A stretch of DNA of 12,430 nucleotides from an uncultured Lachnospiraceae bacterium (GTDB lineage: Bacteria; Bacillota; Clostridia; Lachnospirales; Lachnospiraceae). Within the stretch, counting starts at the first letter, position 1; each line of letters begins with the position of its first letter. This document shows positions 1 to 7,019 of the stretch, piece after piece. Position numbers and translations under genes: made by a program. The stretch spans positions 1 through 12,430 of the forward strand of contig CAKRIL010000057.1 in NCBI GenBank assembly GCA_934343915.1. Direction: 5' to 3'. The notes under the pieces are model-generated. The model did not search any database. It was not told the origin of the DNA and worked only from the letters and a program-made list of their open reading frames with translations.

Positions 1-44
1 AAATAAGTTATGAAATCTATAATGCCCGTAAAAAACCAAATGCC

Positions 45-87
45 AAAAAAGGATGCCACCGAATCAAAGCAGATTACATGACATCCT
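45..87 (-). terminator. Probable intrinsic terminator behind the decayed minus-strand ORF
   Basis: Read on the minus strand, positions 87-78 pair with 59-50 (about 10 bp including two G-T wobbles, 18-nt loop), followed by a run of six T (plus-strand A run 45-50). It lies just downstream of the stop codon of the decayed ORF at 104-406. The long loop and wobbles make it a moderate-strength call. Confidence 0.45.
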
Positions 88-103
88 CTTCTTTTTATTA
101 GTG

Positions 104-406
104 CTATTTTATGAATTCACCCGAATAGTAATACATGTACTCATTATCGGTATCTATATGCTCCCCTGTAATATCCTGTATTGGCAACGAACTTAACCCC
201 TTTTCTCCATAAATCAGTGCCGCTAGTCCTTGCTCTGTTCCATAGTCCTCACTAAATGTTTTGATATAAAATTGTACCTAATCTAAGCACACAGATTCAC
301 TCTCAGACTGATTGCGGACATCTGTGATACTGACTTGGATTTTCGGTTTAATATTGCAGCGCTGCCCTATCTTTACCGCTAAAATGGTATAAAAATAAGG
401 ACTAAA
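104..406 (-). pseudogene. Decayed hypothetical ORF with one internal TAG
   Basis: A minus-strand frame is open from 406 to the stop at 104-106 except for one in-frame TAG at 278-280. No good start codon or ribosome site is seen at its upstream end, where a TGA at 407-409 closes the frame. The C-terminal 57 codons read as ordinary protein (ending YYYSGEFIK), and the upstream 42 codons also look coding (KIGQRCNIKPKIQVSITDV). The internal TAG could derive from a single CAG-to-TAG change. I do not recognise the family. It follows the truncated XRE stub at 462-590 on the same strand, so both could be remnants of one regulator gene or of two neighbours. It could also be non-coding; the residue composition favours a dead gene. 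Confidence 0.4.
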
Positions 407-461
407 TCAGGCATAACCCCTTGATTTTACCGGGTTTCATCTAACTTGGTCCTGTTATAAC

Positions 462-590
462 TCAAACACCTCTCTCCCACTTAGAGACCGACTTGTCACT
501 CATGCCAAGCTTGTCGGCAAGCTGCCTCCGGGTAAGTCCAAGCCCCTTTCTCTTTTCCGCAATATATCTTCCGATTTTAACCATGTCCAT
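462..590 (-). pseudogene. Truncated XRE-family helix-turn-helix regulator (42 aa)
   Basis: The ATG at 588-590 is preceded by GGAGG (plus-strand 596-600) at good spacing. The frame encodes 42 residues ending in TGA at 462-464. The product is a textbook Cro/C1-type DNA-binding start: residues 4-18 form the first helix, and 19-41 (LTRRQLADKLGM, then SDKSVSKWERG) hold the recognition helix-turn-helix. Family members normally continue for at least 20-30 more residues, and often 100 or more, after the WERG motif. The frame stops right after WERGV, so only half of the usual five-helix domain remains. This is most likely a 3'-truncated remnant, though a translated micro-protein cannot be excluded because the start and ribosome site are intact. 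Promoter elements may lie in the palindromic element upstream, whose end places TTGACA at 634-639 reading toward this gene, though the best -10 is at a poor 20-bp spacing. Confidence 0.55.
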
Positions 591-622
591 ACAAGCCTCC
601 ATTTCTTATACATTTATGGTAT

Positions 623-928
623 GATTCGTGTGTCAAAACATGCTGTATATACCTAACTGTGTATAACGTATTATATTTATGCATATCACGACTTTTGGGA
701 GAAGCTTAGATGTTCTTAGAACTCTGCTAAATATCTAGCCAAAAGCAGCACGGATGCTGCTTTAGAAGCAATGCATACAGGGATGTATGCTTTGCTTCAG
801 TGGCGAATGTATGGAATACCTTTATCAGAGTTCTTAGAACATCTTACTTCGGACAACGGAGCTGATATGTATAAATATAATACGTTATACACTCATAAAT
901 AAGATTAGCATGTTTTGACACCTGAATC
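623..928. mobile_element. MITE-like ~306-bp palindromic element with nested hairpins
   Basis: The two halves are long inverted repeats in several blocks: 623-627/924-928 (5 bp), 630-644/907-921 (15 bp, perfect), 659-687/864-892 (29 bp, one mismatch) and 708-726/826-844 (19 bp, one mismatch). The centre holds two extra hairpins, 742-750/755-763 (9 bp, GGA-type tetraloop region) and 765-779/784-798 (14 of 15 bp). No credible protein is encoded. Terminal inverted repeats, no transposase and a total size near 300 bp fit a miniature inverted-repeat element. A structured RNA is the alternative. No clear target-site duplication is visible. Each end carries an outward-facing TTGACA. The right end touches the stop codon of the ABC transporter (929-931), and the left end lies 32 bp from the XRE stub start codon. 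Confidence 0.7.
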
Positions 929-2554
929 CTATAAAACGAACTCTCTTGTGCAGTACTCCTCGCTCTTGTCGTGCGATATGTAGAATATAATATGCTTATC
1001 TTTTTCAGCGTAAAGCTTCTTCGCAAACTCATTCCACAGCTCGCGCGTATCCTTGTCGAGATCATTTTCAATCTCATCGATAATAATGACAGGTGCATAC
1101 TCGTAGAAAAGCATGAGCTTTGCGAACAGCAGCTTTCTTCTCTGTCCGCCCGAGAGAGACATTCCAAGCTCCTCTATTCCACGATTGATACTGTCGAGTC
1201 CGAGCTTTGACATGATTTCATGTACCTTCTTTTCGTCAACAGGAGTATCGGCATTCACGCCCGCTCCCATGATTTTTAAGTAATCCTCGATTGTCTCATT
1301 GAGCAGTGTCTCATCCTGTCCGACATAGAGTATGTTCGCACATCTTGCCGACGGTTCAATATCCGAGAGCTTCTTGTTGTCAAATCTGATAATTCCGTTG
1401 TCAGGCTCCAAAAGACCGTCTAAGAGCTTTATAAACGTCGATTTGCCCTTTCCGTTCTCGCCCTTTACATGGATAATCTCACCCTTGTTAAACTCTGCGC
1501 TGAGGTCGGATATAATTTTCTTAGGCTCCTGCTCATTCCTGCTCTCATAAGAAAAGCTGACATTCTCAAAGCTTATGCTGTCAACCGAGCTCATTTTTTC
1601 ATGCTTTAACTCCTGAGTGAGTGACAAAAGCTCCTCCACATGCTCAAACGACGGCTCGTTTCTCACAATCTGGTAAAGTGAATTTTCAAGACTTTTGCTC
1701 GCATCGAGCACAATATCGAGAACAAGCATCGCAAACACAAGATTTCCCGCATCACCCTTTACATACATCGTTGTGAGCGCGATAAGCAGAAGTGAAGCCC
1801 ACTGGTGGAACTGTGAGACAAGATTCTGAAGCGACACGAGCGTATTGTCCGCCTTTATCGAGGTTCCGATGAACTCGTCAATACATCTTTTTTCCTTATC
1901 CACAAAATAGGTTATGAGATTGTTGTTTCTGGCAGTCTCTATCGAGTCGATGTACTCGTTCACGTTCTTATTGTCGAGCTTCATCTTCATGTTGACGCCC
2001 CTTGAAGCCGACGCAACCCTCTTTCTTGTAAGAAGTGCAAGCAAAAAGCCAACAATCGCCACAAGGAGAAGCGCTCCGCCGAACATGACGTCTATGCCGA
2101 ACGCAATAACCTCAAAGATACATATCATGACAAAGTGAATAATCACATTGACTGTATGTACGCTTATACAGCTGAATATGTTGATTGTGTCCATGTAGAT
2201 TATGTTCTTAATCTTCTCTGTTCCGATTCCAAGAACCTTCTTATACGGCGCATAATATATCGCGCGCATAAGCTCACTTCTCATTCCCGACAGGATTGCT
2301 CCACCCATTCTATCAAGCGATTTCATCCATATTACATCAAAAAAGTTGTACACTCCGAGCAGAAGCGCATACAGCACAAGCGACACGATGAGCACCCTGA
2401 CTGTCGCATCCGCTTCAATCCTGTAGAGAAACTGTCGCACGGCAATCGGCATCATAATCTGAAGTCCGACTATAAATACCGCCAAGATTACGCTTGGTAT
2501 GCACTGCCGCCAGGATGCCTTGATAAATTTGGAAATTGTTTTCATTTTTTTCAA
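929..2554 (-). CDS. ABC exporter half-transporter (fused membrane and ATPase domains), 541 aa
   Basis: This is an ABC exporter subunit, expected to sit in the cytoplasmic membrane as a dimer; the substrate is unknown. Residues 1-310 hold the membrane domain, with hydrophobic segments near 20-38, 52-72, 134-156, 158-176 and 252-285. Residues 325-541 hold the nucleotide-binding domain: Walker A GENGKGKST at 365-373, Q-loop Gln413, signature LSGGQ at 467-471, Walker B ending Asp493 with catalytic Glu494, and switch His528. All ATPase residues are present. The length is slightly short for a half-exporter (about 570-600 aa). The start is taken as TTG at 2554 because AGAGGTG stands 7 nt upstream; an ATG three codons later is less well placed. 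A terminator separates it from dapL upstream, so it probably has its own promoter. No peptide precursor or partner gene is seen. The stop codon abuts the palindromic element at 623-928. Confidence 0.9.
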   Translation of the reverse strand: MKKMKTISKFIKASWRQCIPSVILAVFIVGLQIMMPIAVRQFLYRIEADATVRVLIVSLVLYALLLGVYNFFDVIWMKSLDRMGGAILSGMRSELMRAIYYAPYKKVLGIGTEKIKNIIYMDTINIFSCISVHTVNVIIHFVMICIFEVIAFGIDVMFGGALLLVAIVGFLLALLTRKRVASASRGVNMKMKLDNKNVNEYIDSIETARNNNLITYFVDKEKRCIDEFIGTSIKADNTLVSLQNLVSQFHQWASLLLIALTTMYVKGDAGNLVFAMLVLDIVLDASKSLENSLYQIVRNEPSFEHVEELLSLTQELKHEKMSSVDSISFENVSFSYESRNEQEPKKIISDLSAEFNKGEIIHVKGENGKGKSTFIKLLDGLLEPDNGIIRFDNKKLSDIEPSARCANILYVGQDETLLNETIEDYLKIMGAGVNADTPVDEKKVHEIMSKLGLDSINRGIEELGMSLSGGQRRKLLFAKLMLFYEYAPVIIIDEIENDLDKDTRELWNEFAKKLYAEKDKHIIFYISHDKSEEYCTREFVL

Positions 2555-2595
2555 TGTGATTCACCTCTTTCTTTTTTATTAAAAAATACTACGAC

Positions 2596-2629
2596 AAAAG
2601 GCCGTAGACTTGATATTCTACGACCTTTT
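2596..2629 (-). terminator. Intrinsic terminator of dapL
   Basis: On the minus strand, 2629-2617 pairs with 2608-2596 (13 positions, one G-T) around an 8-nt loop, and the stem ends in a TTTT. A second T-rich stretch follows (complement of 2575-2586). It begins 35 nt after the dapL stop codon and ends 42 nt before the ABC gene. Confidence 0.75.
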
Positions 2630-2663
2630 AATAAAGAAAGCAACTATTATATAAATTAAATTA

Positions 2664-3878
2664 TTACATTCTCTTAATTCTCTCCAGTGCCTCCACCGTA
2701 TTCTCGTAGGAGCCGAATGCAGTCAGTCTGAAATATCCTTCACCGCTCGGGCCGAAGCCTGAGCCCGGTGTTCCGACGATGTTCACGTTCTCGAGGAGGT
2801 AATCAAAGAAATCCCATGAGCTCATGTTATCAGGTGTCTTAAGCCAGATATATGGTGCATTCACACCTCCGAATACGGTATAGCCGGCTTCTGCAAGCCC
2901 ATCCTTTATGGTCCTGGCATTCTTCATATAGTAGGCAACCTGCTCCTTTAACTCTGCCTTGCCCTCTGCCGAGTACACTGCCTCTCCTGCTCTCTGCACG
3001 ATATAAGGAGCTCCGTTGTACTTCGTTCCATGTCTTCTTGCCCACAGTGAATGAAGCATCACGTCACCGCACTTGATATCCTTAGGGATAACGGTAAATC
3101 CAAGACGTACTCCCGTAAATCCTGCGTTCTTTGAAAAGCTTCTAAGCTCTATCGCGCAGTTTCTCGCGCCCTCGCACTCATAGATTGTGTGAGGAACATC
3201 ATCCTCGGAAATATATGCCTCATAAGCCGCATCGTAGATAATAAGCGCACCGACCTTGTTGGCATAGTCGACCCACACCTGAAGCTGTGCCTTGGTGAGT
3301 GTGGTTCCGGTCGGGTTGTTAGGATAGCACAGATAAATGACATCCGGTGTCTCCTTAGGAAGCTCCGGCACAAAGTTATTCTCCGCATTGCAAGGCATGT
3401 AGATAACGTCACTCCATGTCTGTGCAGCTACGTCATACACTCCGGTTCTGCCAGCCATTACATTAGAATCCACATATACAGGGTATACCGGGTCGCACAC
3501 CGCAATCTTGTTGTCAAGGCTCAATATCTCCTGAATGTTGGCACTGTCGCTCTTTGCTCCGTCGCTGACAAATATCTCGTCGGCAGCTATCTCACAGCCC
3601 CTTGATTTATAATCATTTTCCGCAATCGTATTTCTTAAAAACTCATATCCTAAATCCGGAGCATAGCCTCTGAATGTCTTAGCATCAGCCATCTCGTCAA
3701 CAGCTCCATGAAGTGCCTTTATGATTGCAGGTGCAAGCGGCTGAGTCACATCACCTATACCGAGACGGATTATTTTTTTATCAGGGTGTTCATCGGAATA
3801 CGCCTTTACCTTCTTTCCTATCGTCGAAAAAAGATAGCTTCCCGGTAACTTAAGATAATTGTCATTGAGCTTAAACAT
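2664..3878 (-). CDS. dapL: LL-diaminopimelate aminotransferase
   Basis: This PLP enzyme converts tetrahydrodipicolinate and glutamate directly to LL-2,6-diaminopimelate in the aminotransferase branch of lysine and peptidoglycan precursor synthesis. The 404-residue product matches the usual length of about 400-410. Visible features are the N-terminal NDNYLKLPGSYLF block, the LGIGDVTQPL segment at 39-48, the DGAKSD cofactor loop at 106-111, CYPNNPTGT at 184-192, and SFSKNAGFTGVRLG at 247-260 with the Schiff-base lysine at Lys250. The frame stays open further upstream, but the ATG at 3878 has AGGAGG about 6 nt before it, and the upstream part would cover a palindrome, so that extension is rejected. 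It lies 115 nt behind dapF, which makes the next enzyme of the pathway, and is very probably in the same operon. Confidence 0.95.
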   Translation of the reverse strand: MFKLNDNYLKLPGSYLFSTIGKKVKAYSDEHPDKKIIRLGIGDVTQPLAPAIIKALHGAVDEMADAKTFRGYAPDLGYEFLRNTIAENDYKSRGCEIAADEIFVSDGAKSDSANIQEILSLDNKIAVCDPVYPVYVDSNVMAGRTGVYDVAAQTWSDVIYMPCNAENNFVPELPKETPDVIYLCYPNNPTGTTLTKAQLQVWVDYANKVGALIIYDAAYEAYISEDDVPHTIYECEGARNCAIELRSFSKNAGFTGVRLGFTVIPKDIKCGDVMLHSLWARRHGTKYNGAPYIVQRAGEAVYSAEGKAELKEQVAYYMKNARTIKDGLAEAGYTVFGGVNAPYIWLKTPDNMSSWDFFDYLLENVNIVGTPGSGFGPSGEGYFRLTAFGSYENTVEALERIKRM

Positions 3879-3937
3879 GTTGTGTCCTCCTAAAATTTTT
3901 TTGATTTTTACCTCATTATGTGATGAATATTTTTTAT

Positions 3938-3990
3938 GATGTTGGGGCAAAACATGTGCTATAAACTTAGCATATTTTGACCTCAACATC
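3938..3990. repeat. Intercistronic palindrome between dapF and dapL
   Basis: Arms 3938-3960 and 3969-3990 are inverted copies (perfect GATGTTG/CAACATC ends, minor mismatches inside) around an 8-nt loop. In the direction of dapF-dapL transcription no T run follows, so it is not a terminator for the operon. On the plus strand TTTTT does follow. It starts 3 nt after the dapF stop codon. The right arm resembles the right end of the 623-928 element (TTAGCATNTTTTGAC followed by CT-AA-TC), so it may be a solo or collapsed relative of that repeat. Confidence 0.65.
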
Positions 3991-3993
3991 TTT

Positions 3994-4893
3994 TTATAAA
4001 AGACTTATAAGCGGATAATCCCCGGTAAATACCGTCACGGCAGGTCCGGTCATATACACTACACTCTCCTTCTCGTCCCACTCGATAAACAGGTCTCCGC
4101 CGAGAAGATGCACCGTGACCTTTCTGTCACACAGTCCGTTTAACATGGTTGCGACAGCGGATGCACAAGCTCCCGTTCCGCATGCAAGTGTCTCACCTGT
4201 TCCACGCTCCCACACACGCATATAGATGTTCTTTCTGTCAGCGACGCGGATGAATTCCGTGTTCGTGCGCTCAGGAAATACTTTATGGTGTTCAAATGAC
4301 GGTCCGATTTTTTCGATATCAACCGCCTTCTCATCATCGACATAGGTTATAACATGAGGATTTCCCATGGACACACAGCTCACCCTGTATGTATTTCCAT
4401 CAACCTCAAGCGGTGCATCAAGCACGACGGAAACAGCCGTCTTTTCATCCACATCCGAAGCCCCGTTCGGTGCAATCCGCCTTGTCGGTTCAAGTGTAGT
4501 CGGCACAAGCTTTGGTTCAAAAACAGGTGCTCCCATATTAACTCTTACTTCCGTCACCTGTCCTCCTAATACTCTCAGGTTAAGATACTTGATTCCCGCA
4601 GCAGTCTCAATCGATACATCAAGCTTGTCAGTCAACCCAAAGTCATGAACATACTTTCCGACACAGCGGATTCCGTTTCCGCACATTGCACTTCTTGTGC
4701 CGTCTGCATTGTACATTTCCATATAAAAGTCTGCGACCTTGGACGGCTTGATGAGAATAAGCCCGTCAGAGCCTATTCCGAAATGTCTGTCACTCACCGC
4801 TCTTGCAATATCGGCAGGTGCTGCAAGCTCCTCCTTGGTGCAGTCAACATACACATAATCGTTTCCAAGTCCCTGCATTTTTGTAAATTTCAT
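3994..4893 (-). CDS. dapF: Diaminopimelate epimerase
   Basis: This cofactor-independent racemase interconverts LL- and meso-diaminopimelate, following DapL and supplying both lysine and the peptidoglycan cross-link. Both cysteine half-sites of the two-base mechanism are visible: MCGNGIRC with Cys71, and GTGETLACGTGACA with Cys238. The FGIGSDGL segment at 38-45 and GNPH at 177-180 are also typical. The product has 299 residues against about 270-285 for many homologues; the extra length is a segment near 128-155 between the two halves. The ATG at 4893 is chosen because the protein begins in the canonical MKFTKMQGLGND manner and GAGGG lies 8 nt upstream; the frame is open further up without family similarity. 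It lies 74 nt behind the ANTAR regulator gene, on the same strand. Confidence 0.95.
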   Translation of the reverse strand: MKFTKMQGLGNDYVYVDCTKEELAAPADIARAVSDRHFGIGSDGLILIKPSKVADFYMEMYNADGTRSAMCGNGIRCVGKYVHDFGLTDKLDVSIETAAGIKYLNLRVLGGQVTEVRVNMGAPVFEPKLVPTTLEPTRRIAPNGASDVDEKTAVSVVLDAPLEVDGNTYRVSCVSMGNPHVITYVDDEKAVDIEKIGPSFEHHKVFPERTNTEFIRVADRKNIYMRVWERGTGETLACGTGACASAVATMLNGLCDRKVTVHLLGGDLFIEWDEKESVVYMTGPAVTVFTGDYPLISLL

Positions 4894-4967
4894 AATATCT
4901 GCCCTCGTTTCCAATAAAATAATACTTATTTCACTTTCCCTTTTCTTACCAGCAATCGTGCAGCTTC

Positions 4968-5510
4968 CTATACATACAGGCTGAGCACCATCTGTGCCGA
5001 CTCTATAAGCTTGGTTCCGCTGTCCATCGCACATTTCTGGATGTATCTGTGTGCCTCATCCTCCGTCATGTGATTTCTTTCCATCAGAACCGCTTTTGCT
5101 TCATCAATAATTCTGCGCTCCTCAGTATTTCTCTCGGCAGGCTGCATCCGCTTATGTCTCCTGCGCCTGTATTGCGCCTCGAACATCATGTGAAGCGTAT
5201 TTACAAAATCAACCGTCTTTACCGGCATTGATATACTCATTAGCTCATCCGAACACTGGGAAAGTACTCTCTCGGAAGCCAGCAAAAGAAGCTCAAACTG
5301 CGGCGGAAGGCTCTCATTAAGCTCAGAGTACAGCATATCCGGCAGCTTATAACCGGATATTACAATACCTCCGCTTAAGGAATGTGCGTGCTCAAGTGCG
5401 AACGACCCTGTCGTGCACACGACATCTACATGAAAGCCGTTTCTGACAAGCAGACCTTTAATCCCCTTGCCATCCTCGATTTTGGGAAACACAACAATTA
5501 TGTTTTCCAT
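4968..5510 (-). CDS. ANTAR-domain RNA-binding antiterminator with degenerate receiver domain (NitR-like)
   Basis: Predicted cytoplasmic RNA-binding regulator, 180 aa. Residues 1-115 have the outline of a response-regulator receiver. Residues 125-180 match the ANTAR fold: an alanine-rich helical segment (IIDEAKAVLMERNHMTEDEAHRY is its core), then a helix ending the protein. ANTAR proteins bind paired hairpins in leader RNAs and prevent termination. The receiver is atypical: the acidic pair after the first strand is Phe-Pro (VVFPKIEDG), and the usual phospho-aspartate is replaced by Ser (GIVISGYKLPD), so activation by phosphorylation is unlikely. The conserved lysine region (PVKTVDF) is kept. 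It starts 17 nt after glnA, with GGAGG directly behind the glnA stop. A glnA-ANTAR gene pair (NitR) is known to me from solventogenic Clostridium. The likely target, by inference, is the glnA leader at 6887-7006. Confidence 0.88.
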   Translation of the reverse strand: MENIIVVFPKIEDGKGIKGLLVRNGFHVDVVCTTGSFALEHAHSLSGGIVISGYKLPDMLYSELNESLPPQFELLLLASERVLSQCSDELMSISMPVKTVDFVNTLHMMFEAQYRRRRHKRMQPAERNTEERRIIDEAKAVLMERNHMTEDEAHRYIQKCAMDSGTKLIESAQMVLSLYV

Positions 5511-5527
5511 AATATCAGCCCTCCGTA

Positions 5528-6859
5528 TTAGTACTTATAAAGGTACTGCTTTATTTCCCAATCCGTAATCTGCGTGGAATAATCTTTCCATTCCTTCTTA
5601 ATATTATCAAGGTATACCTTGGTTATATGTGCTCCGAGCGTGTTCTTAAGGTACTCATCAGCGGCAAGTTCCATTCCTGCTTCCATAAGGTTCTCAGGAA
5701 GACTGTCAATACCTGCCTTAAGACGCTCCTCATCCGTCATGTCATATATATTCCTGTTGACAGCTTCCGGAATCTCAAGATTTCTCTTAATTCCGTCAAG
5801 TCCTGCCGCAAGACATACCGCAAGCACAAGATACGGATTGGCAGTCGGGTCAGGGCTTCTAAGCTCCGCTCTCGTTCCCTCTCCATCAGAGGCAGGGATT
5901 CTGATGAGCGGACTTCTGTTGGTAGCAGACCATGCAATATACACCGGTGCCTCATAGCCCGGAACAAGTCTTTTGTACGAATTAATGAGCGGATTAGCTA
6001 TCGCTGTTATGCCCTTCACATGCTCTAACAGACCTGCTATGAACTGATAAGCCGTCCTGCTGAGTCCTAACTTGTCATCAGGATCACAGAAGGCATTCTT
6101 TCCCTCCTTTGAGAGCGACATATTGATATGCATTCCTGAACCGTTAATTCCATATCTTGGCTTCGGCATAAAGGTCGCATACATTCCATGTCTCTTTGCG
6201 ATTGTCTTTACGACAAGCTTGAAAGTCATTATATCGTCCGCAACCTTAAGTCCCTCATCATACTTAAAATCTATCTCATGCTGTGCAGGTGCAGCCTCAT
6301 GATGTGATGCCTCAATAACAAAGCCCATATCCTCGAGCGTGAGCACCATGTCACGTCTTGCATTCTCACCATAATCGTTAGGTCCCAGATCAAAATATCC
6401 TGCCTGCTCGTCAGACTCCGTTGTCGGGCGTCCTGCCTCATCGGAAGAAAACAAAAAGAACTCACACTCAGGTCCCACATTGAATGTATATCCCATATCC
6501 GCTGCTTCCTTTAATACCTTTTTTAGAATATATCTCGGGTCTCCCTCAAAAGGTGTTCCATCCGGTTTATATACGTCACAGATAAGTCTTGCAACCTTAC
6601 CCTGCTGTGGTCTCCAAGGAAAAATTGTAAAGCTGTCAAGATCAGGGTACAGATACATATCTGACTCCTCAATTCTGACAAAACCGTCTATCGACGCTCC
6701 GTCAAACATAATCTTATTATCTAATGCTCTTTTAAGCTGGCTTGATGTAATCGCAACATTTTTAAGTATTCCAAACGCGTCTGTGAACTGTAAACGCACG
6801 AACTCGACATCCTCCTCGGCTACAAGTCTCAGAATATCTTCCTTGCTGTATCTGCTCAT
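5528..6859 (-). CDS. glnA: Glutamine synthetase, class I-alpha
   Basis: The enzyme makes glutamine from glutamate, ammonia and ATP as a cytoplasmic dodecamer and is the main ammonium-assimilation step. The 443 residues match the Gram-positive GSI-alpha length. Visible signatures are the beta-grasp start, DGASIDGF at 53-60, the EIDFKY metal/ATP segment, the glycine-rich GSGMHINMS, and NRSPLIRIPA. Arg62 in DGFVRIEESD is the residue that in Bacillus GSI-alpha mediates glutamine feedback inhibition. The longer GSI-beta insertion and its adenylylation loop are absent, so control is expected at the enzyme and RNA level. The ATG at 6859 has GGAGG (6867-6871) 7 nt upstream. It is the first gene of the probable glnA-ANTAR-dapF-dapL unit, behind a strong promoter and a highly structured leader. 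Confidence 0.97.
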   Translation of the reverse strand: MSRYSKEDILRLVAEEDVEFVRLQFTDAFGILKNVAITSSQLKRALDNKIMFDGASIDGFVRIEESDMYLYPDLDSFTIFPWRPQQGKVARLICDVYKPDGTPFEGDPRYILKKVLKEAADMGYTFNVGPECEFFLFSSDEAGRPTTESDEQAGYFDLGPNDYGENARRDMVLTLEDMGFVIEASHHEAAPAQHEIDFKYDEGLKVADDIMTFKLVVKTIAKRHGMYATFMPKPRYGINGSGMHINMSLSKEGKNAFCDPDDKLGLSRTAYQFIAGLLEHVKGITAIANPLINSYKRLVPGYEAPVYIAWSATNRSPLIRIPASDGEGTRAELRSPDPTANPYLVLAVCLAAGLDGIKRNLEIPEAVNRNIYDMTDEERLKAGIDSLPENLMEAGMELAADEYLKNTLGAHITKVYLDNIKKEWKDYSTQITDWEIKQYLYKY

Positions 6860-6886
6860 CTCTGTACCTCCGTGTTTCCTATTAAC

Positions 6887-7006
6887 GCGGTGTAACCGAG
6901 AAAATCAATGATTTTCTCGGTTTTCGTGCTTCGCACTATCATCCTGAAAAAATATAACAGGCTTTGTGCGGGCACAGCCTGTTGTATTTTTTCAGGATGA
7001 CACCGC
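6887..7006 (-). promoter_or_regulatory. Structured glnA leader RNA: four-way junction with embedded terminator
   Basis: The RNA between the glnA promoter and its ribosome site can close a 7-bp outer stem (7006-7000 with 6893-6887, perfect) around three hairpins. Hairpin one is 6999-6986/6953-6940 (14 bp, perfect), continued by 6983-6976/6963-6956 (8 bp). Hairpin two is 6936-6933/6929-6926 (4 bp). Hairpin three is 6922-6909/6907-6894 (14 bp, perfect). The inner half of hairpin one followed by ATATTTTTT is a classic intrinsic terminator. The ANTAR antiterminator encoded two genes into this unit is the obvious candidate ligand, but I do not see a canonical pair of hexaloop hairpins. A dispersed palindromic repeat that happens to sit here is the alternative. 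Confidence 0.6.
6947..6983 (-). terminator. Intrinsic terminator inside the glnA leader (attenuator candidate)
   Basis: On the minus strand, AACAGGCT (6983-6976) pairs with AGCCTGTT (6963-6956), with a further possible TGTG/CACA pairing inside the loop, followed immediately by ATATTTTTT (6955-6947). It lies about 30 nt after the predicted transcription start and 90 nt before the glnA start codon, so glnA expression should depend on readthrough. The same sequence can instead be buried in the longer stem 6940-6999. Confidence 0.6.
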
Positions 7007-7019
7007 TCATGCTTCGATA

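Noticed and set aside
623..928. CRISPR array or tandem repeat
   Set aside because: The repeats are inverted, not direct, occur once per side, and have no regular spacers.
2135..2659. Plus-strand ORF of 174 codons opposite the ABC transporter gene
   Set aside because: It is antisense to a clear transporter membrane domain and has a His/Cys/Arg-rich, non-protein-like composition without a ribosome site.
3879..3989. N-terminal extension of dapL up to 3989
   Set aside because: It covers the intercistronic palindrome, has no family similarity, and the ATG at 3878 has an AGGAGG site and starts exactly like DapL proteins.
3938..3990. Terminator between dapF and dapL
   Set aside because: In the direction of the operon the hairpin is followed by A-rich, not T-rich, sequence; the T run is on the opposite side.
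4894..5034. N-terminal extension of dapF overlapping the ANTAR gene
   Set aside because: DapF proteins start at the MKFTKMQGLGN segment; the extension has no similarity and the ATG at 4893 has a ribosome site.
6887..7006. tRNA-like cloverleaf with a 7-bp acceptor-like stem in the glnA leader
   Set aside because: The three arms have the wrong lengths (over 20, 4 and 14 bp), there is no T-loop sequence, D-loop or anticodon arm, and it lies inside an mRNA leader.
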